In this document: in pieces, positions 30,064 through 40,256 of the stretch
How positions within the stretch are numbered: the stretch's first letter is position 1
How the letters are laid out: every line of letters begins with the position of its first letter
Origin: DATCYX01 sp963714425
GTDB lineage: Bacteria > Chloroflexota > Anaerolineae > Anaerolineales > UBA4823
Direction: 5' to 3'
Assembly: GCA_963714425.1 (NCBI GenBank)
Contig: CAVQOI010000001.1
Span: 310,001 to 374,000, forward strand
DNA length: 64,000 nt
Made by a program: the position numbers and the translations under genes
Notes under the pieces: generated by a model
What the model was told of the DNA's origin: nothing
What the model saw: the letters and a program-made list of their open reading frames with translations, nothing else
The model's database searches: none

Positions 30064-30296
30064 ATCGTGATGCGGAGAAATCGAAACTTTTCTAGGCGCT
30101 TCTCAAAATTACTAAGAAGTCACCTTTCTTAATTATGCGCTTATTCAATTATTAAGGTACAGAACTATCGAGAGACAAAGCGACCCGGCAAACCGCCGGG
30201 TCACTTATCCCTTGCGATTTTACCTGGAAATTTGATTAAGTCTCGAAAAAATCTACCAAACTCAATCCTTTTGCTTTGTCTGGCCTCGTAGCCAGG

Positions 30297-30369
30297 TGGA
30301 GATGAGGGGACTCGAACCCCTGACTTCCGCCTTGCAAAGGCGGCGCTCTCCCAGCTGAGCTACATCCCC
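30297..30369 (-). tRNA. tRNA-Ala (anticodon TGC)
   Basis: 73 nt reading GGGGATGTAGCTCAGCTGGG at the 5' end, anticodon loop CTTTGCAAG, T-arm GGTTCGAGTCC. Acceptor GGGGATG pairs with CATCTCC, discriminator A. CCA is not encoded. Standard place in the 16S-23S spacer. Confidence 0.97.
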
Positions 30370-30382
30370 GTTTACCGAGGAG

Positions 30383-30456
<74 letters not shown>

Positions 30457-30472
30457 AGCTGACCGGGCCCTT

Positions 30473-30498
30473 AGCAACTGAGAAGTGATAGAAAACGG
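30473..30498 (-). other. 3' arm of the pre-16S processing stem
   Basis: The + text AGCAACTGAGAAGTGATAG here is the near-complement of 32161-32186 (CGCTTTCTATCACTTTTCAG then TTGTTA). In the transcript the two flank 16S and pair over about 22 bp, as expected for an RNase III stem. Confidence 0.6.
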
Positions 30499-30597
30499 TC
30501 TGCTTTCAGGTGTCTCAACACCGCTGAAGAGACATGTTGTGAGTGGAGCCTCCTACCGCGCCACAAGGGCGCCAGAGGGAAGCTCAGTACTCGTAGA

Positions 30598-32103
<1,506 letters not shown>

Positions 32104-32211
32104 AAACTTTATACGCACAGAGTGCGTTTGGTTACGGATGTTCCTGAAAAGACAGGTTGTCGCTTTCTATCACTTTTCAGTTGTTAAGGTCCAGTCAATC
32201 AAGCGGGCTGG

Positions 32212-32240
32212 ATTGTACCAGCCTCACTTGTGCCTGTCAA
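32212..32240 (-). promoter_or_regulatory. rRNA promoter P2
   Basis: On the minus strand TTGACA (32240-32235), 17-bp spacer, TACAAT (32217-32212). Start near 32205, about 100 nt before 16S. Confidence 0.85.
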
Positions 32241-32409
32241 GGCTGAAACGATTGTTACACAGACGCAATCGCCGATGCCTAAACTCTCTGACATCGGCCC
32301 GTCAGACCATCAAGTTTTTAACTCAGGTCTCTGACGCAGGGGCGTCCTATTCAGTTGTTACCGGTCTGCCCACTTGGGCTAAACCTCAACTTGTAACTTC
32401 GCGTATTCT

Positions 32410-32437
32410 ATTATACCCGACCTGACAATTCTGTCAA
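32410..32437 (-). promoter_or_regulatory. rRNA promoter P1
   Basis: On the minus strand TTGACA (32437-32432), 16-bp spacer, TATAAT (32415-32410); both hexamers are perfect consensus. Start near 32403, about 300 nt before 16S. Confidence 0.88.
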
Positions 32438-32450
32438 GATATGATATTAT
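32422..32450 (+). promoter_or_regulatory. rnpB promoter, back to back with rRNA P1
   Basis: CTGACA (32422-32427), 17-bp spacer, TATTAT (32445-32450). Start near 32457, exactly at the beginning of rnpB. Its -35 box is separated from that of rRNA P1 by only 4 bp, and the two form the inverted repeat TGACA-N4-TGTCA. Confidence 0.75.
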
Positions 32451-32457
32451 CCGACAT

Positions 32458-32833
32458 GTCCAGGTCGGTCGGGCGATCGCGTTTTCCCCCTATGGGAGAT
32501 CGAGGAAAGTCCGCACTCCAAAGAGCACGGCGCCGGGTAACACCCGGAGCGGGGTAACCTGCTGGATCGGGCTACAGAGATATACCGCCAGTAATGGTAA
32601 GGGTGAAAAGGTGGTGTAAGAGACCACCGGCGCACGCAGTAATGCGGGCGGCCAGGCAACCCCCGCCGGGAGCAAGGCCAAGCAGGAACGAATGAAACGG
32701 CTCGTTTCTCCACCCAAAAGGGTGTAAGTTCCGGGTAGGCTGCTAGAGCTGCGCTGAGAAGTGCAGACCAGAGAGATGATCGCCGAGGCGTTAACTCGCC
32801 CCACAGAATGCGGCTTACAGACCGGCCTGGAAA
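32458..32833 (+). ncRNA. rnpB: RNase P RNA, bacterial class A
   Basis: About 375 nt. It is the catalytic RNA that cuts the 5' leader from tRNA precursors. The closing P1 helix is seen as CCAGGTCGGTC (32460-32470) with GACCGGCCTGG (32820-32830). The conserved core is present: GAGGAAAGTCCGCACTCC near 32500 (P4 5' side), GGGTGAAAAGGTG near 32600, the AGAGAGATGATCGCC block near 32770 and ACAGAATGCGGCTTACAG near 32803 (P4 3' side). The ends are set by the P1 helix and promoter. Minus frames at 32447-32858 are its shadows. No U-run terminator is seen directly after it. Confidence 0.96.
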
Positions 32834-32883
32834 CACCCCCCTCAGTCCAGTTTTCCAATATTCAGGATTGTAATTCCGTCGAA

Positions 32884-33336
32884 TTACCGTGCATACCTGC
32901 CCATGAGCTGTGCCTGCTGAAGGATGTGATCCCGCATGGCGCCCTCTAGATCAACTTTCGTAGCTCCTGGGTGGAGTCTTAGCAATTGATCCAGCGCGTA
33001 AAGTTTGAAGAAATATCGGTGTGCTGGACCGCGAGGAGGACACGGGCCATTGTAGCCCAGCTTGCGGAAGCTGTTGGCGCCAAGCATTCCGACACCCTGC
33101 ACACCTTCCCGCAACTCGCTAAAGGCAGGCGGGATATCGAAGAGAACCCAATGGATGAAATCCCCCGAAGGAGCATCCGGATCGTTCATGATCAAAGCCA
33201 GGCTGCGCGTGCTTTGGGGAGCGCCTTGCCAGGAGAGATGGGGTGAGATGTTATCGCCGTCGCAGGTGTGCTTGCGAGGGATCGTACCTCCCTCGTTAAA
33301 TGCGGGGCTGCTAAGTTCCATCTGGTTCGCTTTCAC
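32884..33336 (-). CDS. YbhB/YbcL family PEBP-like protein
   Basis: 150 residues from a GTG that overlaps the upstream cyclase stop (GTGA), so translation is coupled. The phosphatidylethanolamine-binding protein fold is seen in GGTIPRKHTCDGDNISPHLSW, the ligand-pocket motif MNDPDAPSGDFIHWVLFDIP, and GYNGPCPPRGPAHRYFFKLYAL (the GPxPPxGxHRY block). Bacterial members are cytoplasmic proteins of unclear role, related to Raf kinase inhibitor proteins. Length is normal. Its partner is the cyclase-family enzyme before it. Confidence 0.93.
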   Translation of the reverse strand: MKANQMELSSPAFNEGGTIPRKHTCDGDNISPHLSWQGAPQSTRSLALIMNDPDAPSGDFIHWVLFDIPPAFSELREGVQGVGMLGANSFRKLGYNGPCPPRGPAHRYFFKLYALDQLLRLHPGATKVDLEGAMRDHILQQAQLMGRYAR

Positions 33337-33968
33337 ACGCCAATCAAGATTGCTCGGGCAGGGGCGCCATCACAGCCAGCCAGCTTGAGCGGCAGGCAAT
33401 GCAATGTATACCGTCCTTGTGTAACACTGGAGAGGTCCAGACCTTCAAGAACGATCACGCCGGCCTTGAGCAGAATCTGGTGAGTGGGTGTGCCATCAGC
33501 ATAGGGAGCAACCGAAAGGTAATCCACACCAACCAGCTTGATGCCGCGCTCAACCAGGTGTTGTGCGCCGTCGGCGCTCAGGGCGACAAATTCTTTCTGG
33601 AATTGCGAGGATGGTTTATCCCAATATGAGGAGTTGCGCGTTTTGAAAAGCAGGCGCCGGGTGCGCGGCGGAATTTCAGTTGTCTCCAGGACACGGGCGG
33701 TGATAAGATCCTCATCGGCGATTTCCACGACATACGCCCGGCCAGTGAGCAGTTTCAATGGCAGCCGGTCCACCGACATGGCATTGCCTCCCAGGAAATG
33801 ATAAGGGGCATCCACGTGTGTTCCTGTATGAGCGCTCATGTGCAGGTAGGTTACATTCGCATGCGCGCCATCTTCCATCTTCTGCACTCGGTCCAGTTCG
33901 ACCGGAGGATCACCTGGCCAGACTGCCATGCCTGGCGAGATGGGCAAAGAAATATCATAAATGTGCAT
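33333..33968 (-). CDS. Cyclase / kynurenine formamidase-like protein
   Basis: 211 residues. The metal-binding motif HTGTHVDAP lies near residue 47, after the N-terminal DISLPISPGMAVWPGDPPV and before PYHFLGG; later GIKLVGVDYLSV is also typical. The family includes arylformamidase (tryptophan breakdown), isatin hydrolase and many uncharacterised amide or lactone hydrolases. No other tryptophan-degradation gene is nearby, so the substrate is left open. It is translated with the PEBP-like gene through a 4-bp overlap. Confidence 0.88.
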   Translation of the reverse strand: MHIYDISLPISPGMAVWPGDPPVELDRVQKMEDGAHANVTYLHMSAHTGTHVDAPYHFLGGNAMSVDRLPLKLLTGRAYVVEIADEDLITARVLETTEIPPRTRRLLFKTRNSSYWDKPSSQFQKEFVALSADGAQHLVERGIKLVGVDYLSVAPYADGTPTHQILLKAGVIVLEGLDLSSVTQGRYTLHCLPLKLAGCDGAPARAILIGV

Positions 33969-34100
33969 GCGCCCTCATTCCTGATGTGAGTATTAATTAG
34001 TATAGCCCAGCCCATACCAAAAAGCAACGTATTGAGGGACCCTTTTTATGGTAAACTCAATGCGGTGCTCACTAGGGCACAACCAGGAGTGGAAACTGGC

Positions 34101-34475
34101 ATGACTCGCTCGCGCACTGAACTGATGGTGAGCCGTCTGCGTGAAATGCAGGCAGCCTCACCGGAGATCGAAGCCTCTGCTGTAGTCTCTGTCGACGGAT
34201 TGATCATGGCGTCTGCCCTCCCAGCCGAAGCTGAAGAAGACCGGGTGTCAGCCATGTCAGCAGCTATGCTAAGCTTAGGAGAGCGCATCGCTGGTGAGTT
34301 GGGACGCGGCGCTCTAGATCAGGTATATATCCGCGGTTCGAGTGGTTACGTGATACTGACAGCGGTTGGAGAAGAAGCTGTGCTGACTGCCCTGGCACGC
34401 GAAGGAGCCAAGCTCGGCCTTGTGTTCCTTGAGATGCGCCGCGCTGCTCAAGATTTGTTCAGGTTAGTGGGATGA
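34101..34475 (+). CDS. Roadblock/LC7 domain protein
   Basis: 124 residues from the ATG at 34101, with AGGAG upstream; a longer form from 34032 would add 23 unlike residues. The Roadblock fold is visible: LREMQAASPEIEASAVVSVDGL, ASALPAEAEEDRVSAMSAAML, and GYVILTAVGEEAVLTALA. In bacteria such proteins regulate small MglA-like GTPases in polarity and motility, but no GTPase gene is in the window. Followed by a clear terminator. Confidence 0.88.
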   Translation: MTRSRTELMVSRLREMQAASPEIEASAVVSVDGLIMASALPAEAEEDRVSAMSAAMLSLGERIAGELGRGALDQVYIRGSSGYVILTAVGEEAVLTALAREGAKLGLVFLEMRRAAQDLFRLVG

Positions 34476-34511
34476 GACCAAGAAAGCCAAACATAAATTC
34501 CAGACAACCCT

Positions 34512-34552
34512 GTGGGGAGGTCGCCGGTAAACGGCCCTCCCCACTTCCTTTT
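34512..34552 (+). terminator. Terminator after the Roadblock gene
   Basis: GTGGGGAGG (34512-34520) pairs with CCTCCCCAC (34536-34544), with GCCG/CGGC pairing inside the loop, followed by TTCCTTTTTT. Confidence 0.88.
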
Positions 34553-34612
34553 TTACCAGACCCTGGTGTGTGGCACTGATGTTTATGTAGATTTTTCTTA
34601 TCGGAGGAAATT

Positions 34613-36280
34613 ATGTCAACCAAGTACATATTTTTCACAGGAGGTGTGGTTAGCTCGGTAGGCAAAGGCGTGACAGCTGCGGCAATTGGCCGGCTGCTAA
34701 AGGAGCGCGGGTTCAGTGTCGCTGTTCAAAAGCTGGATCCGTATATTAATGTCGATCCGGGCACGATGAGCCCATACCAGCATGGCGAGGTGTTCGTCCT
34801 GGATGATGGAGCGGAGACCGACCTGGATCTGGGGCATTATGAGAGATTTATCGATATCAGCCTGAAGAAGGTTTGTAACGTCACCACAGGGCAAGTTTAC
34901 GCTGAGGTGATCGGTAAAGAACGCCGAGGCGACTTCCTGGGTGGCACCATCCAGGTCATCCCGCACATAACGAATGAGATCAAGCGGCGGATTGGACTGG
35001 TAGCCAAGACAACCGGAGCAGAGATCGTGCTGGTTGAGATAGGTGGCACGGTAGGAGATATCGAATCTCTGCCATTTCTGGAAGCATTGCGCCAAATGCG
35101 CAACGATCTTGGCCGCGAAAATACGCTATTTGTCCATGTGACCTGGCTACCGCATATTGGAGCCACAGGTGAGCTGAAGACAAAACCCACGCAGCATTCC
35201 GTTCGTGAGCTGCGCTCCATCGGTATCTCTCCTGACGTGATTGTGCCTCGCTCAGATTTCCCGGTGGGTGATGACCTGTGCGAGAAGATTGCCCAGTTCT
35301 GCGATGTCAGCCGCCAGGCAGTGTATCCCCTCGTGACGACGGATGTGCTCTATGATGTCCCATTATTGTTGGATCGTCTCGGTGCGGGCGATTTCCTGCT
35401 CCAGAGATTGGGATTGCAAGCTCGCAGTCAGCCTGATTGGGGAGAATGGGAGCGATTAACGAGCGAGGTGCGCCGTACAAAGCCGACTGTGCGCGTGGCG
35501 ATTGTGGGCAAATACGTGGAACTGCATGATGCCTATATGAGCGTGCGAGAGGCGCTCAAGCATGCGGCACTTGCGAGCGGCATCGAGGTCGAGATTTCCT
35601 GGGTGCATTCGGCGGAGTTGGAGAAAGGCCGCGGTTGGGAACTCCTGCGCGCGACGGATGGCGTCATTGTTCCCGGTGGTTTTGGCAGTCGTGGTACAGA
35701 AGGCAAGATCCAAGCAGCGCGCTTCGCTCGCGAGGAAAAAGTGCCTTACCTGGGTTTATGTTTGGGGATGCAGCTAATGGTGGTGGAGTTTGCAAGGCAC
35801 GTCTTGGGGACTGATGAAGTTAACTCGTCTGAGTTCGATCGCTCCACACCATATCCTGTGATAGATCTTATGCCCGATCAGAAAAGCATCTCCGACATGG
35901 GCGGCACCATGCGCCTTGGACTGTATCCATGCAACTTGCAACCTGGGACCATCGCTGCCAGAGCCTACCAGAAAAAGGTCGTCAACGAACGACACCGCCA
36001 TCGTTTTGAGTTTAACAATGCTTACCGGGGACCTCTGGAGAAAGCTGGCATGCGCTATTCCGGATTGTCGCCGGATGGTCGTCTGGTAGAGATCGCTGAG
36101 TTGAGCGACCACCCGTTTATGCTTGGTACACAGTTCCACCCTGAGTTTCTCTCCCGACCCAACCGGCCTCACCCCCTTTTCGTTTCCTTTGTTAACGCTG
36201 TACGCGAACGCGCTGGAATCGGAAGCAAGGAGATGGAGCTGGATCTGGAAAAGGTGAAGGGTGGTAAGTTGAAAGTCTAA
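34613..36280 (+). CDS. pyrG: CTP synthase
   Basis: 555 residues; GGAGG lies just before the ATG. It converts UTP to CTP with ATP and glutamine. The synthetase domain (1-270) has the opening block KYIFFTGGVVSSVGKGVTAA with its P-loop, LDPYINVDPGTMSPYQHGEVF, and EIGGTVGDIESLPFLEALRQ. The glutaminase domain has VPGGFGSRGTEGKI, the catalytic Cys in GLCLGMQ, and the His-Glu of GTQFHPEF. All key residues are present. It stands alone between two hairpins; the leader is short with no visible attenuator. Confidence 0.98.
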   Translation: MSTKYIFFTGGVVSSVGKGVTAAAIGRLLKERGFSVAVQKLDPYINVDPGTMSPYQHGEVFVLDDGAETDLDLGHYERFIDISLKKVCNVTTGQVYAEVIGKERRGDFLGGTIQVIPHITNEIKRRIGLVAKTTGAEIVLVEIGGTVGDIESLPFLEALRQMRNDLGRENTLFVHVTWLPHIGATGELKTKPTQHSVRELRSIGISPDVIVPRSDFPVGDDLCEKIAQFCDVSRQAVYPLVTTDVLYDVPLLLDRLGAGDFLLQRLGLQARSQPDWGEWERLTSEVRRTKPTVRVAIVGKYVELHDAYMSVREALKHAALASGIEVEISWVHSAELEKGRGWELLRATDGVIVPGGFGSRGTEGKIQAARFAREEKVPYLGLCLGMQLMVVEFARHVLGTDEVNSSEFDRSTPYPVIDLMPDQKSISDMGGTMRLGLYPCNLQPGTIAARAYQKKVVNERHRHRFEFNNAYRGPLEKAGMRYSGLSPDGRLVEIAELSDHPFMLGTQFHPEFLSRPNRPHPLFVSFVNAVRERAGIGSKEMELDLEKVKGGKLKV

Positions 36281-36312
36281 TACTTATAAAGAAACACGCC
36301 GCCGATCAAGCC

Positions 36313-36999
36313 CTAGAATCCAGGGGGGTGGTGGGAGTAGACTCCGCGTTGTTTTGGGGGTAACAAGCCTGCTAAGGAGAACATCATGCGGTCGGTGAGC
36401 GCCAGGGCCGTCTCGCCAGGTTGTGGGAAGAGGGCTGTACCAATAGTAATTCGGACTCGTGTGCGGCGGGGGAAGCGGTGGAACATGCGCTGAGTGCCGT
36501 CTACGGCTAAGGGAACAATCGGGCAATCTGCAGCGAGAGCCAGCCGTGCGGCTCCAGTCTTGGCAGGGCGCAGCCCTAAGCCTTTGTTGCGTTTGCCTTC
36601 TGGGAAGATCCCCAGGACCTTTCCGTGCTGCAACAAGCTCACAGCATGCTCGATTGCCCACTCATCCCGGGAGCCGCGTTCGACGGGAAAGCTCCCCATC
36701 GGGCGCAGCAAGGCATCCATCACGGGATTGCGATGCAGCTCCACCTTGGCCATGAAGAAGATTGGCCGTGATATGGCGAACTGCATCGGGAACACGTCGA
36801 AATTGGTCATGTGGTTGGCAACCAGCACGACCGGACCAGAATCGGGAAGTTTATCTACACCACTGGATTGCATTACTGCGATCCCGCGGAAGAGAGAGCG
36901 GGCGAGCCAAACCATCATGCGACGGTAAAGCGTCTCGTGGTAGTAATATGTGCGCTGCTGGTGTAGACCACCAGCAGCAGGCGGGGTATCATCGAGCAT
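36313..36999 (-). CDS. 1-acyl-sn-glycerol-3-phosphate acyltransferase family protein
   Basis: 228 residues. The acyltransferase motifs are NHMTNFD (HX4D, His as base) near residue 62, FFMAKVELHRNPVMDALL (second block), FPEGKRNKG (phosphate binding) and VPLAVDG. It probably adds the second acyl chain in phospholipid synthesis, at the inner face of the membrane; the exact acceptor is not certain. It is divergent from eno and convergent with pyrG. Confidence 0.92.
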   Translation of the reverse strand: MLDDTPPAAGGLHQQRTYYYHETLYRRMMVWLARSLFRGIAVMQSSGVDKLPDSGPVVLVANHMTNFDVFPMQFAISRPIFFMAKVELHRNPVMDALLRPMGSFPVERGSRDEWAIEHAVSLLQHGKVLGIFPEGKRNKGLGLRPAKTGAARLALAADCPIVPLAVDGTQRMFHRFPRRTRVRITIGTALFPQPGETALALTDRMMFSLAGLLPPKQRGVYSHHPPGF

Positions 37000-37112
37000 G
37001 GAATTGGATTATACTTGCATTTTGGTAAATCCCTTGATTGACCACCCGAATTGGGAGCATGCCGACCGTAATTCTGAATAATCGTAATAAATATCTGCAA
37101 GAGAGGTGAAAA

Positions 37113-38402
37113 ATGGATTTAATCATTGAAGATATTATCGCACGTGAGATTCTTGATTCGCGAGGTAACCCGACCGTCGAAGTTGAAGTGATGCTTATCG
37201 ATGGGAGCTGGGGGCGAGCTGCAGTACCCTCGGGTGCATCTACTGGCGTCCACGAGGCGCTGGAGCTGCGAGATGGGGATAAATCTCGTTATGGGGGCAA
37301 GGGTGTAACCCTGGCTGTTGAGCACGTAAATAACGAGATCGCCGACGCCCTGGTTGGATGGGATGCCGGTGACCAACCGGGTGTCGATGCAGCCCTGCTA
37401 GCGCTGGATGGCACTCCGAACAAATCAAAACTTGGAGCTAACGCCATCCTGGGCACTAGCCTGGCGGTTGCAAAAGCAGCAGCTAGCGGGCTTGGTCTGC
37501 CATTGTACCGGTATATAGGTGGTGTTTACGCTCACGTGCTGCCTGTTCCTATGTTGAACATCCTCAACGGTGGCGCACACACAGGTTGGCAGTCGACCGA
37601 CGCGCAGGAGTTTATGGTGATGCCGTTGGGCGCGCCGAACTTCGCCGAAGGCCTACGCTGGGGCGCGGAGATCTACCACACTCTGAAATCTGTGCTTAAA
37701 GGGCGCGGCTACACAGCTCTGGTCGGAGATGAGGGCGGTTACGCCCCTGCGCTGAAAGCCAATGCTGAGGCAGTCGAAGTTATCCTGGAGGCCATCCATC
37801 AGGCTGGCTACAAAGCAGGCGAACAAGTTGCCATCGCGCTAGATCCAGCGGCTTCAGAGCTCTACGAAGAAGATACCAAGCTCTATAACCTGCGCAAAGA
37901 GGGCAAGAAGCTTTCCGGCGAGGAGATGGTAGCGTTTTGGAAGTCATGGGTTGATCAATTCCCCATCGTATCCATCGAGGACGGCCTGGCACAGGACGAC
38001 TGGGAGAGCTGGAAGTTGATGGTGCAGGAGCTGGGAGATCGCGTCCAGATTGTTGGCGACGATCTGCTGGTCACTAATCCAGAACGAGTTCGCCAAGCCA
38101 TTAAGGATAAAGCTGCCAACGCCCTGCTCGTGAAGCTGAACCAGATTGGCTCGCTAACGGAAACGATTGAAGCAGTAGAGACCTGCCATCGCGCAGGGTG
38201 GCGAGCAGTGACCTCCCACCGCTCAGGCGAGACCGAGGACGTAACCATCGCCGACCTGGCTGTAGCGCTCAATATGGGTCAGATCAAGACAGGTGCCCCA
38301 GCGCGCTCCGATCGGGTGGCGAAGTACAACCAGCTGTTACGCATTGAGGAGGAGTTGGGGGATGAAGCGCGCTACGCTGGCTGGGGAGCATTGCGCGGTT
38401 GA
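37113..38402 (+). CDS. eno: Enolase (phosphopyruvate hydratase)
   Basis: 429 residues, standard length. It interconverts 2-phosphoglycerate and phosphoenolpyruvate. Seen motifs: AREILDSRGNPTVEVEV, VPSGASTGVHEALELRDGD, LNGGAHTGWQSTDAQEFMVMP, VGDEGGYAP, the magnesium-binding IALDPAASE and SIEDGLAQDDWE, the Lys in LLVKLNQIGSLTET, and SHRSGETED near the end. The AGAGAGGTG ribosome site is good. It is followed by a long perfect hairpin. Confidence 0.98.
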   Translation: MDLIIEDIIAREILDSRGNPTVEVEVMLIDGSWGRAAVPSGASTGVHEALELRDGDKSRYGGKGVTLAVEHVNNEIADALVGWDAGDQPGVDAALLALDGTPNKSKLGANAILGTSLAVAKAAASGLGLPLYRYIGGVYAHVLPVPMLNILNGGAHTGWQSTDAQEFMVMPLGAPNFAEGLRWGAEIYHTLKSVLKGRGYTALVGDEGGYAPALKANAEAVEVILEAIHQAGYKAGEQVAIALDPAASELYEEDTKLYNLRKEGKKLSGEEMVAFWKSWVDQFPIVSIEDGLAQDDWESWKLMVQELGDRVQIVGDDLLVTNPERVRQAIKDKAANALLVKLNQIGSLTETIEAVETCHRAGWRAVTSHRSGETEDVTIADLAVALNMGQIKTGAPARSDRVAKYNQLLRIEEELGDEARYAGWGALRG

Positions 38403-38449
38403 ACCAGCGCCCTCACCTCCTTCTAGAAAGAGAGGAGAGGGAAAAGCGG

Positions 38450-38500
38450 GCAAAATCAGAGAAGCGCGAGCACTATCTGCTCGCGCTTCTCTGATTTTGC
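38450..38500. terminator. Bidirectional terminator, perfect 23-bp stem
   Basis: Bases 38450-38472 and 38478-38500 form a perfect 23-bp inverted repeat with loop CTATC; the outer part is GCAAAATC so both strands end in GATTTTGC. It lies between convergent eno and the zinc-ribbon gene. Confidence 0.85.
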
Positions 38501-38512
38501 ATGGTATCCGTT

Positions 38513-39025
38513 CTATTCAGAAGCGGGTTCTTCATCGATAGGGAGGGGGCGCAGGGCATCGTCCAGGGTCATGCCTTCTCGGCGCATTCCGGGGGCTGGG
38601 GTGCCGCAGTACGGGCAAAGGTTCCAAGCCAGCTCCATCAATTTGCCACACTGGTGGCAATTCTTCTTGAGTTTGGTGTGGCAACCAGGACACACCATCC
38701 AGTTATCCTTGATGCGCCTGCCGCAGCCCGGACACAGCGAGGCATCTTCAATGGAGTGCAATAACGCTTCCTCTTCCAGAGACTGCTGGTATTCCTCCTC
38801 CAGGGTGCGTGACGGGCGCAGGATTAGGTAGATGACGATGCCAGGAATGAAGAGCATCGCCACAACCAGCACTGCCAGGATGCGCGCCAGCGGATCACGA
38901 GCTCGCACCCGGATGTCACGGTAAGTCCAGATTACCAGGCTTAGCCATAAGGCAGCCAGAAAGGCTCCGCCCCAGGCGGTGAGAATGAGGATGATATTGC
39001 TGAAGGCAGTTGGATCAAAGGTCAT
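38513..39025 (-). CDS. Membrane protein with double zinc ribbon
   Basis: 170 residues. Two transmembrane segments (~9-32 and 47-69, VLVVAMLFIPGIVIYLIL) precede a short acidic helix and then two CxxC...CxxC ribbons: CPGCGRRIKDNWMVCPGC and CHQCGKLMELAWNLCPYC. The tail is acidic. The zinc ribbons face the cytoplasm by charge rule. No enzyme motif is seen; the role is unknown. An extended -10 (TGCTATAAT) at 39051-39046 would start RNA about 14 nt before the ATG. Confidence 0.85.
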   Translation of the reverse strand: MTFDPTAFSNIILILTAWGGAFLAALWLSLVIWTYRDIRVRARDPLARILAVLVVAMLFIPGIVIYLILRPSRTLEEEYQQSLEEEALLHSIEDASLCPGCGRRIKDNWMVCPGCHTKLKKNCHQCGKLMELAWNLCPYCGTPAPGMRREGMTLDDALRPLPIDEEPASE

Positions 39026-39045
39026 GGCAGACTCCCTGCAGGGGA

Positions 39046-39051
39046 ATTATA
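39046..39051 (-). promoter_or_regulatory. Promoter of the zinc-ribbon gene
   Basis: TATAAT on the minus strand preceded by TGC (extended -10); no clear -35. The leader is very short. Confidence 0.5.
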
Positions 39052-39177
39052 GCATTATTAGGACAAGGGAGAGTAGAGAGTAGTGAATCGAGAATTGTGT
39101 AAGGAGGCGAGCTGAATTTCCGGAGTAAAATAGCTCAATTGCTATAAAGCCTCAATTTCCGACTCTGGGTTCTCTGT

Positions 39178-39876
39178 ATGAATGATCGTTCCCCAACATA
39201 CCGCATCACTGATCTAAATGAAGCTGAACGGCCGCGTGAGCGGTTGCGGCGATTAGGCGCGCAAGCGCTCACCTCAGCAGAACTCCTGGGTATCTTGCTT
39301 CGGGTTGGCGTCCCCGGTGAAAATGCTGTCCAGGTAGGGCAGCGGCTGATCCAGGCAATGGGTGGCTTGGATGGGTTGCACCGTGCGTCCTTCGACGAGG
39401 TGTGTGCCCAGCACGGTATCGGAGACGCAAAAGCCGCCCAGATCAAGGCGGCAATTGAGCTTGGACGCCGCCTGGCTGCCGAATCTCCCGAAGACCGGCC
39501 TGCCATCCATAGCCCACAGGACGCTGCCGACCTCGTGCGGTATGAGATGAGCGCTCTCGAGCAAGAGGAGCTGAGAGTATTGCTCCTGGATAACCGCAAC
39601 CGGCTGCTGGCGGTGGAGACAGTCTACCGCGGCTCAGTGAACTCTTCTCAGGTGCGTGTGGGAGAATTGTTCAAGGCTGCTGTTCGGCGCAACGCAGCGG
39701 CGCTCGTGGTGGCACATAACCACCCTAGCGGCGATCCTGCGCCAAGCCCGGATGATGTAGCGGTGACGCGGGCTATCGTCCAGGCAGGCAAGCTGCTGGA
39801 TATCGAAGTTCTGGATCACCTGGTGATCGGGGCGGGAAGGTTTGTGTCGTTGAAGGAAAGAGGCTTGGGATTTTGA
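39178..39876 (+). CDS. radC: RadC family JAB/MPN protein
   Basis: 232 residues. An N-terminal helix-hairpin-helix part (HGIGDAKAAQIKAAIELG near residue 80) is followed by the JAB domain with the metal motif AHNHPSGDPAPSPDD (HxHx7-10D) and the Glu in ALEQEELRVLLLDNRNR. These are metalloprotease-like. The name comes from an old link to DNA repair that has not held up in E. coli, so the role is uncertain. Single gene; the ribosome site is poor. Confidence 0.93.
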   Translation: MNDRSPTYRITDLNEAERPRERLRRLGAQALTSAELLGILLRVGVPGENAVQVGQRLIQAMGGLDGLHRASFDEVCAQHGIGDAKAAQIKAAIELGRRLAAESPEDRPAIHSPQDAADLVRYEMSALEQEELRVLLLDNRNRLLAVETVYRGSVNSSQVRVGELFKAAVRRNAAALVVAHNHPSGDPAPSPDDVAVTRAIVQAGKLLDIEVLDHLVIGAGRFVSLKERGLGF

Positions 39877-39962
39877 CTGCTGGTGAATTACTGTGGAGGA
39901 GTGAGGAGGAAGAAACGATTGCTCAACTTTCTTCCGTCGGTAGCAAAACACCTCTCGAAAAC

Positions 39963-40256
39963 TCAAAATGTTGACCTGACATAGAAGCTCTTAAACTCGC
40001 CCGCATGTTCCTCCCACTCGAAATCCACGCCACTTACGTAGGCGCCGCGCGGTCCGTGGCGCAACGCAGCCAGAAGCTGTTCTAACGCAAGGCGATTGCC
40101 TTCTGCCACAACCTCCACACCGCCGCTCCACAGGTTTCGCACCCATCCACGCAAGTGTAAAGAGACAGCAGTCTCCTGGACAAAGAAGCGAAAACCCACA
40201 CCTTGCACACGCCCTTCAAGGGTAGCGTGTAACCTTGCGCTATCACCGTCTGTCAT
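39963..40256 (-). CDS. acyP: Acylphosphatase
   Basis: 97 residues from the ATG at 40256, which overlaps the upstream peptidase stop (ATGA, coupled). The catalytic Arg is in GRVQGVGFRFFVQ and the Asn in GWVRNLWSGGVEVVAEG. It hydrolyses acyl phosphates such as acetyl phosphate or 1,3-bisphosphoglycerate in the cytoplasm. It is the last gene in the - strand run that starts with the AEC transporter or earlier. Confidence 0.94.
   Translation of the reverse strand: MTDGDSARLHATLEGRVQGVGFRFFVQETAVSLHLRGWVRNLWSGGVEVVAEGNRLALEQLLAALRHGPRGAYVSGVDFEWEEHAGEFKSFYVRSTF

Larger units (their letters stand above)
32104..32457. other. rRNA leader and control region
   Basis: 354 bp without a protein gene. It holds rRNA promoters P1 and P2, the 5' arm of the pre-16S processing stem (32161-32186), and at its right end the rnpB promoter on the opposite strand. 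Confidence 0.85.

Noticed and set aside
32447..32858. Frames of 122-129 codons on -
   Set aside because: They cover rnpB.
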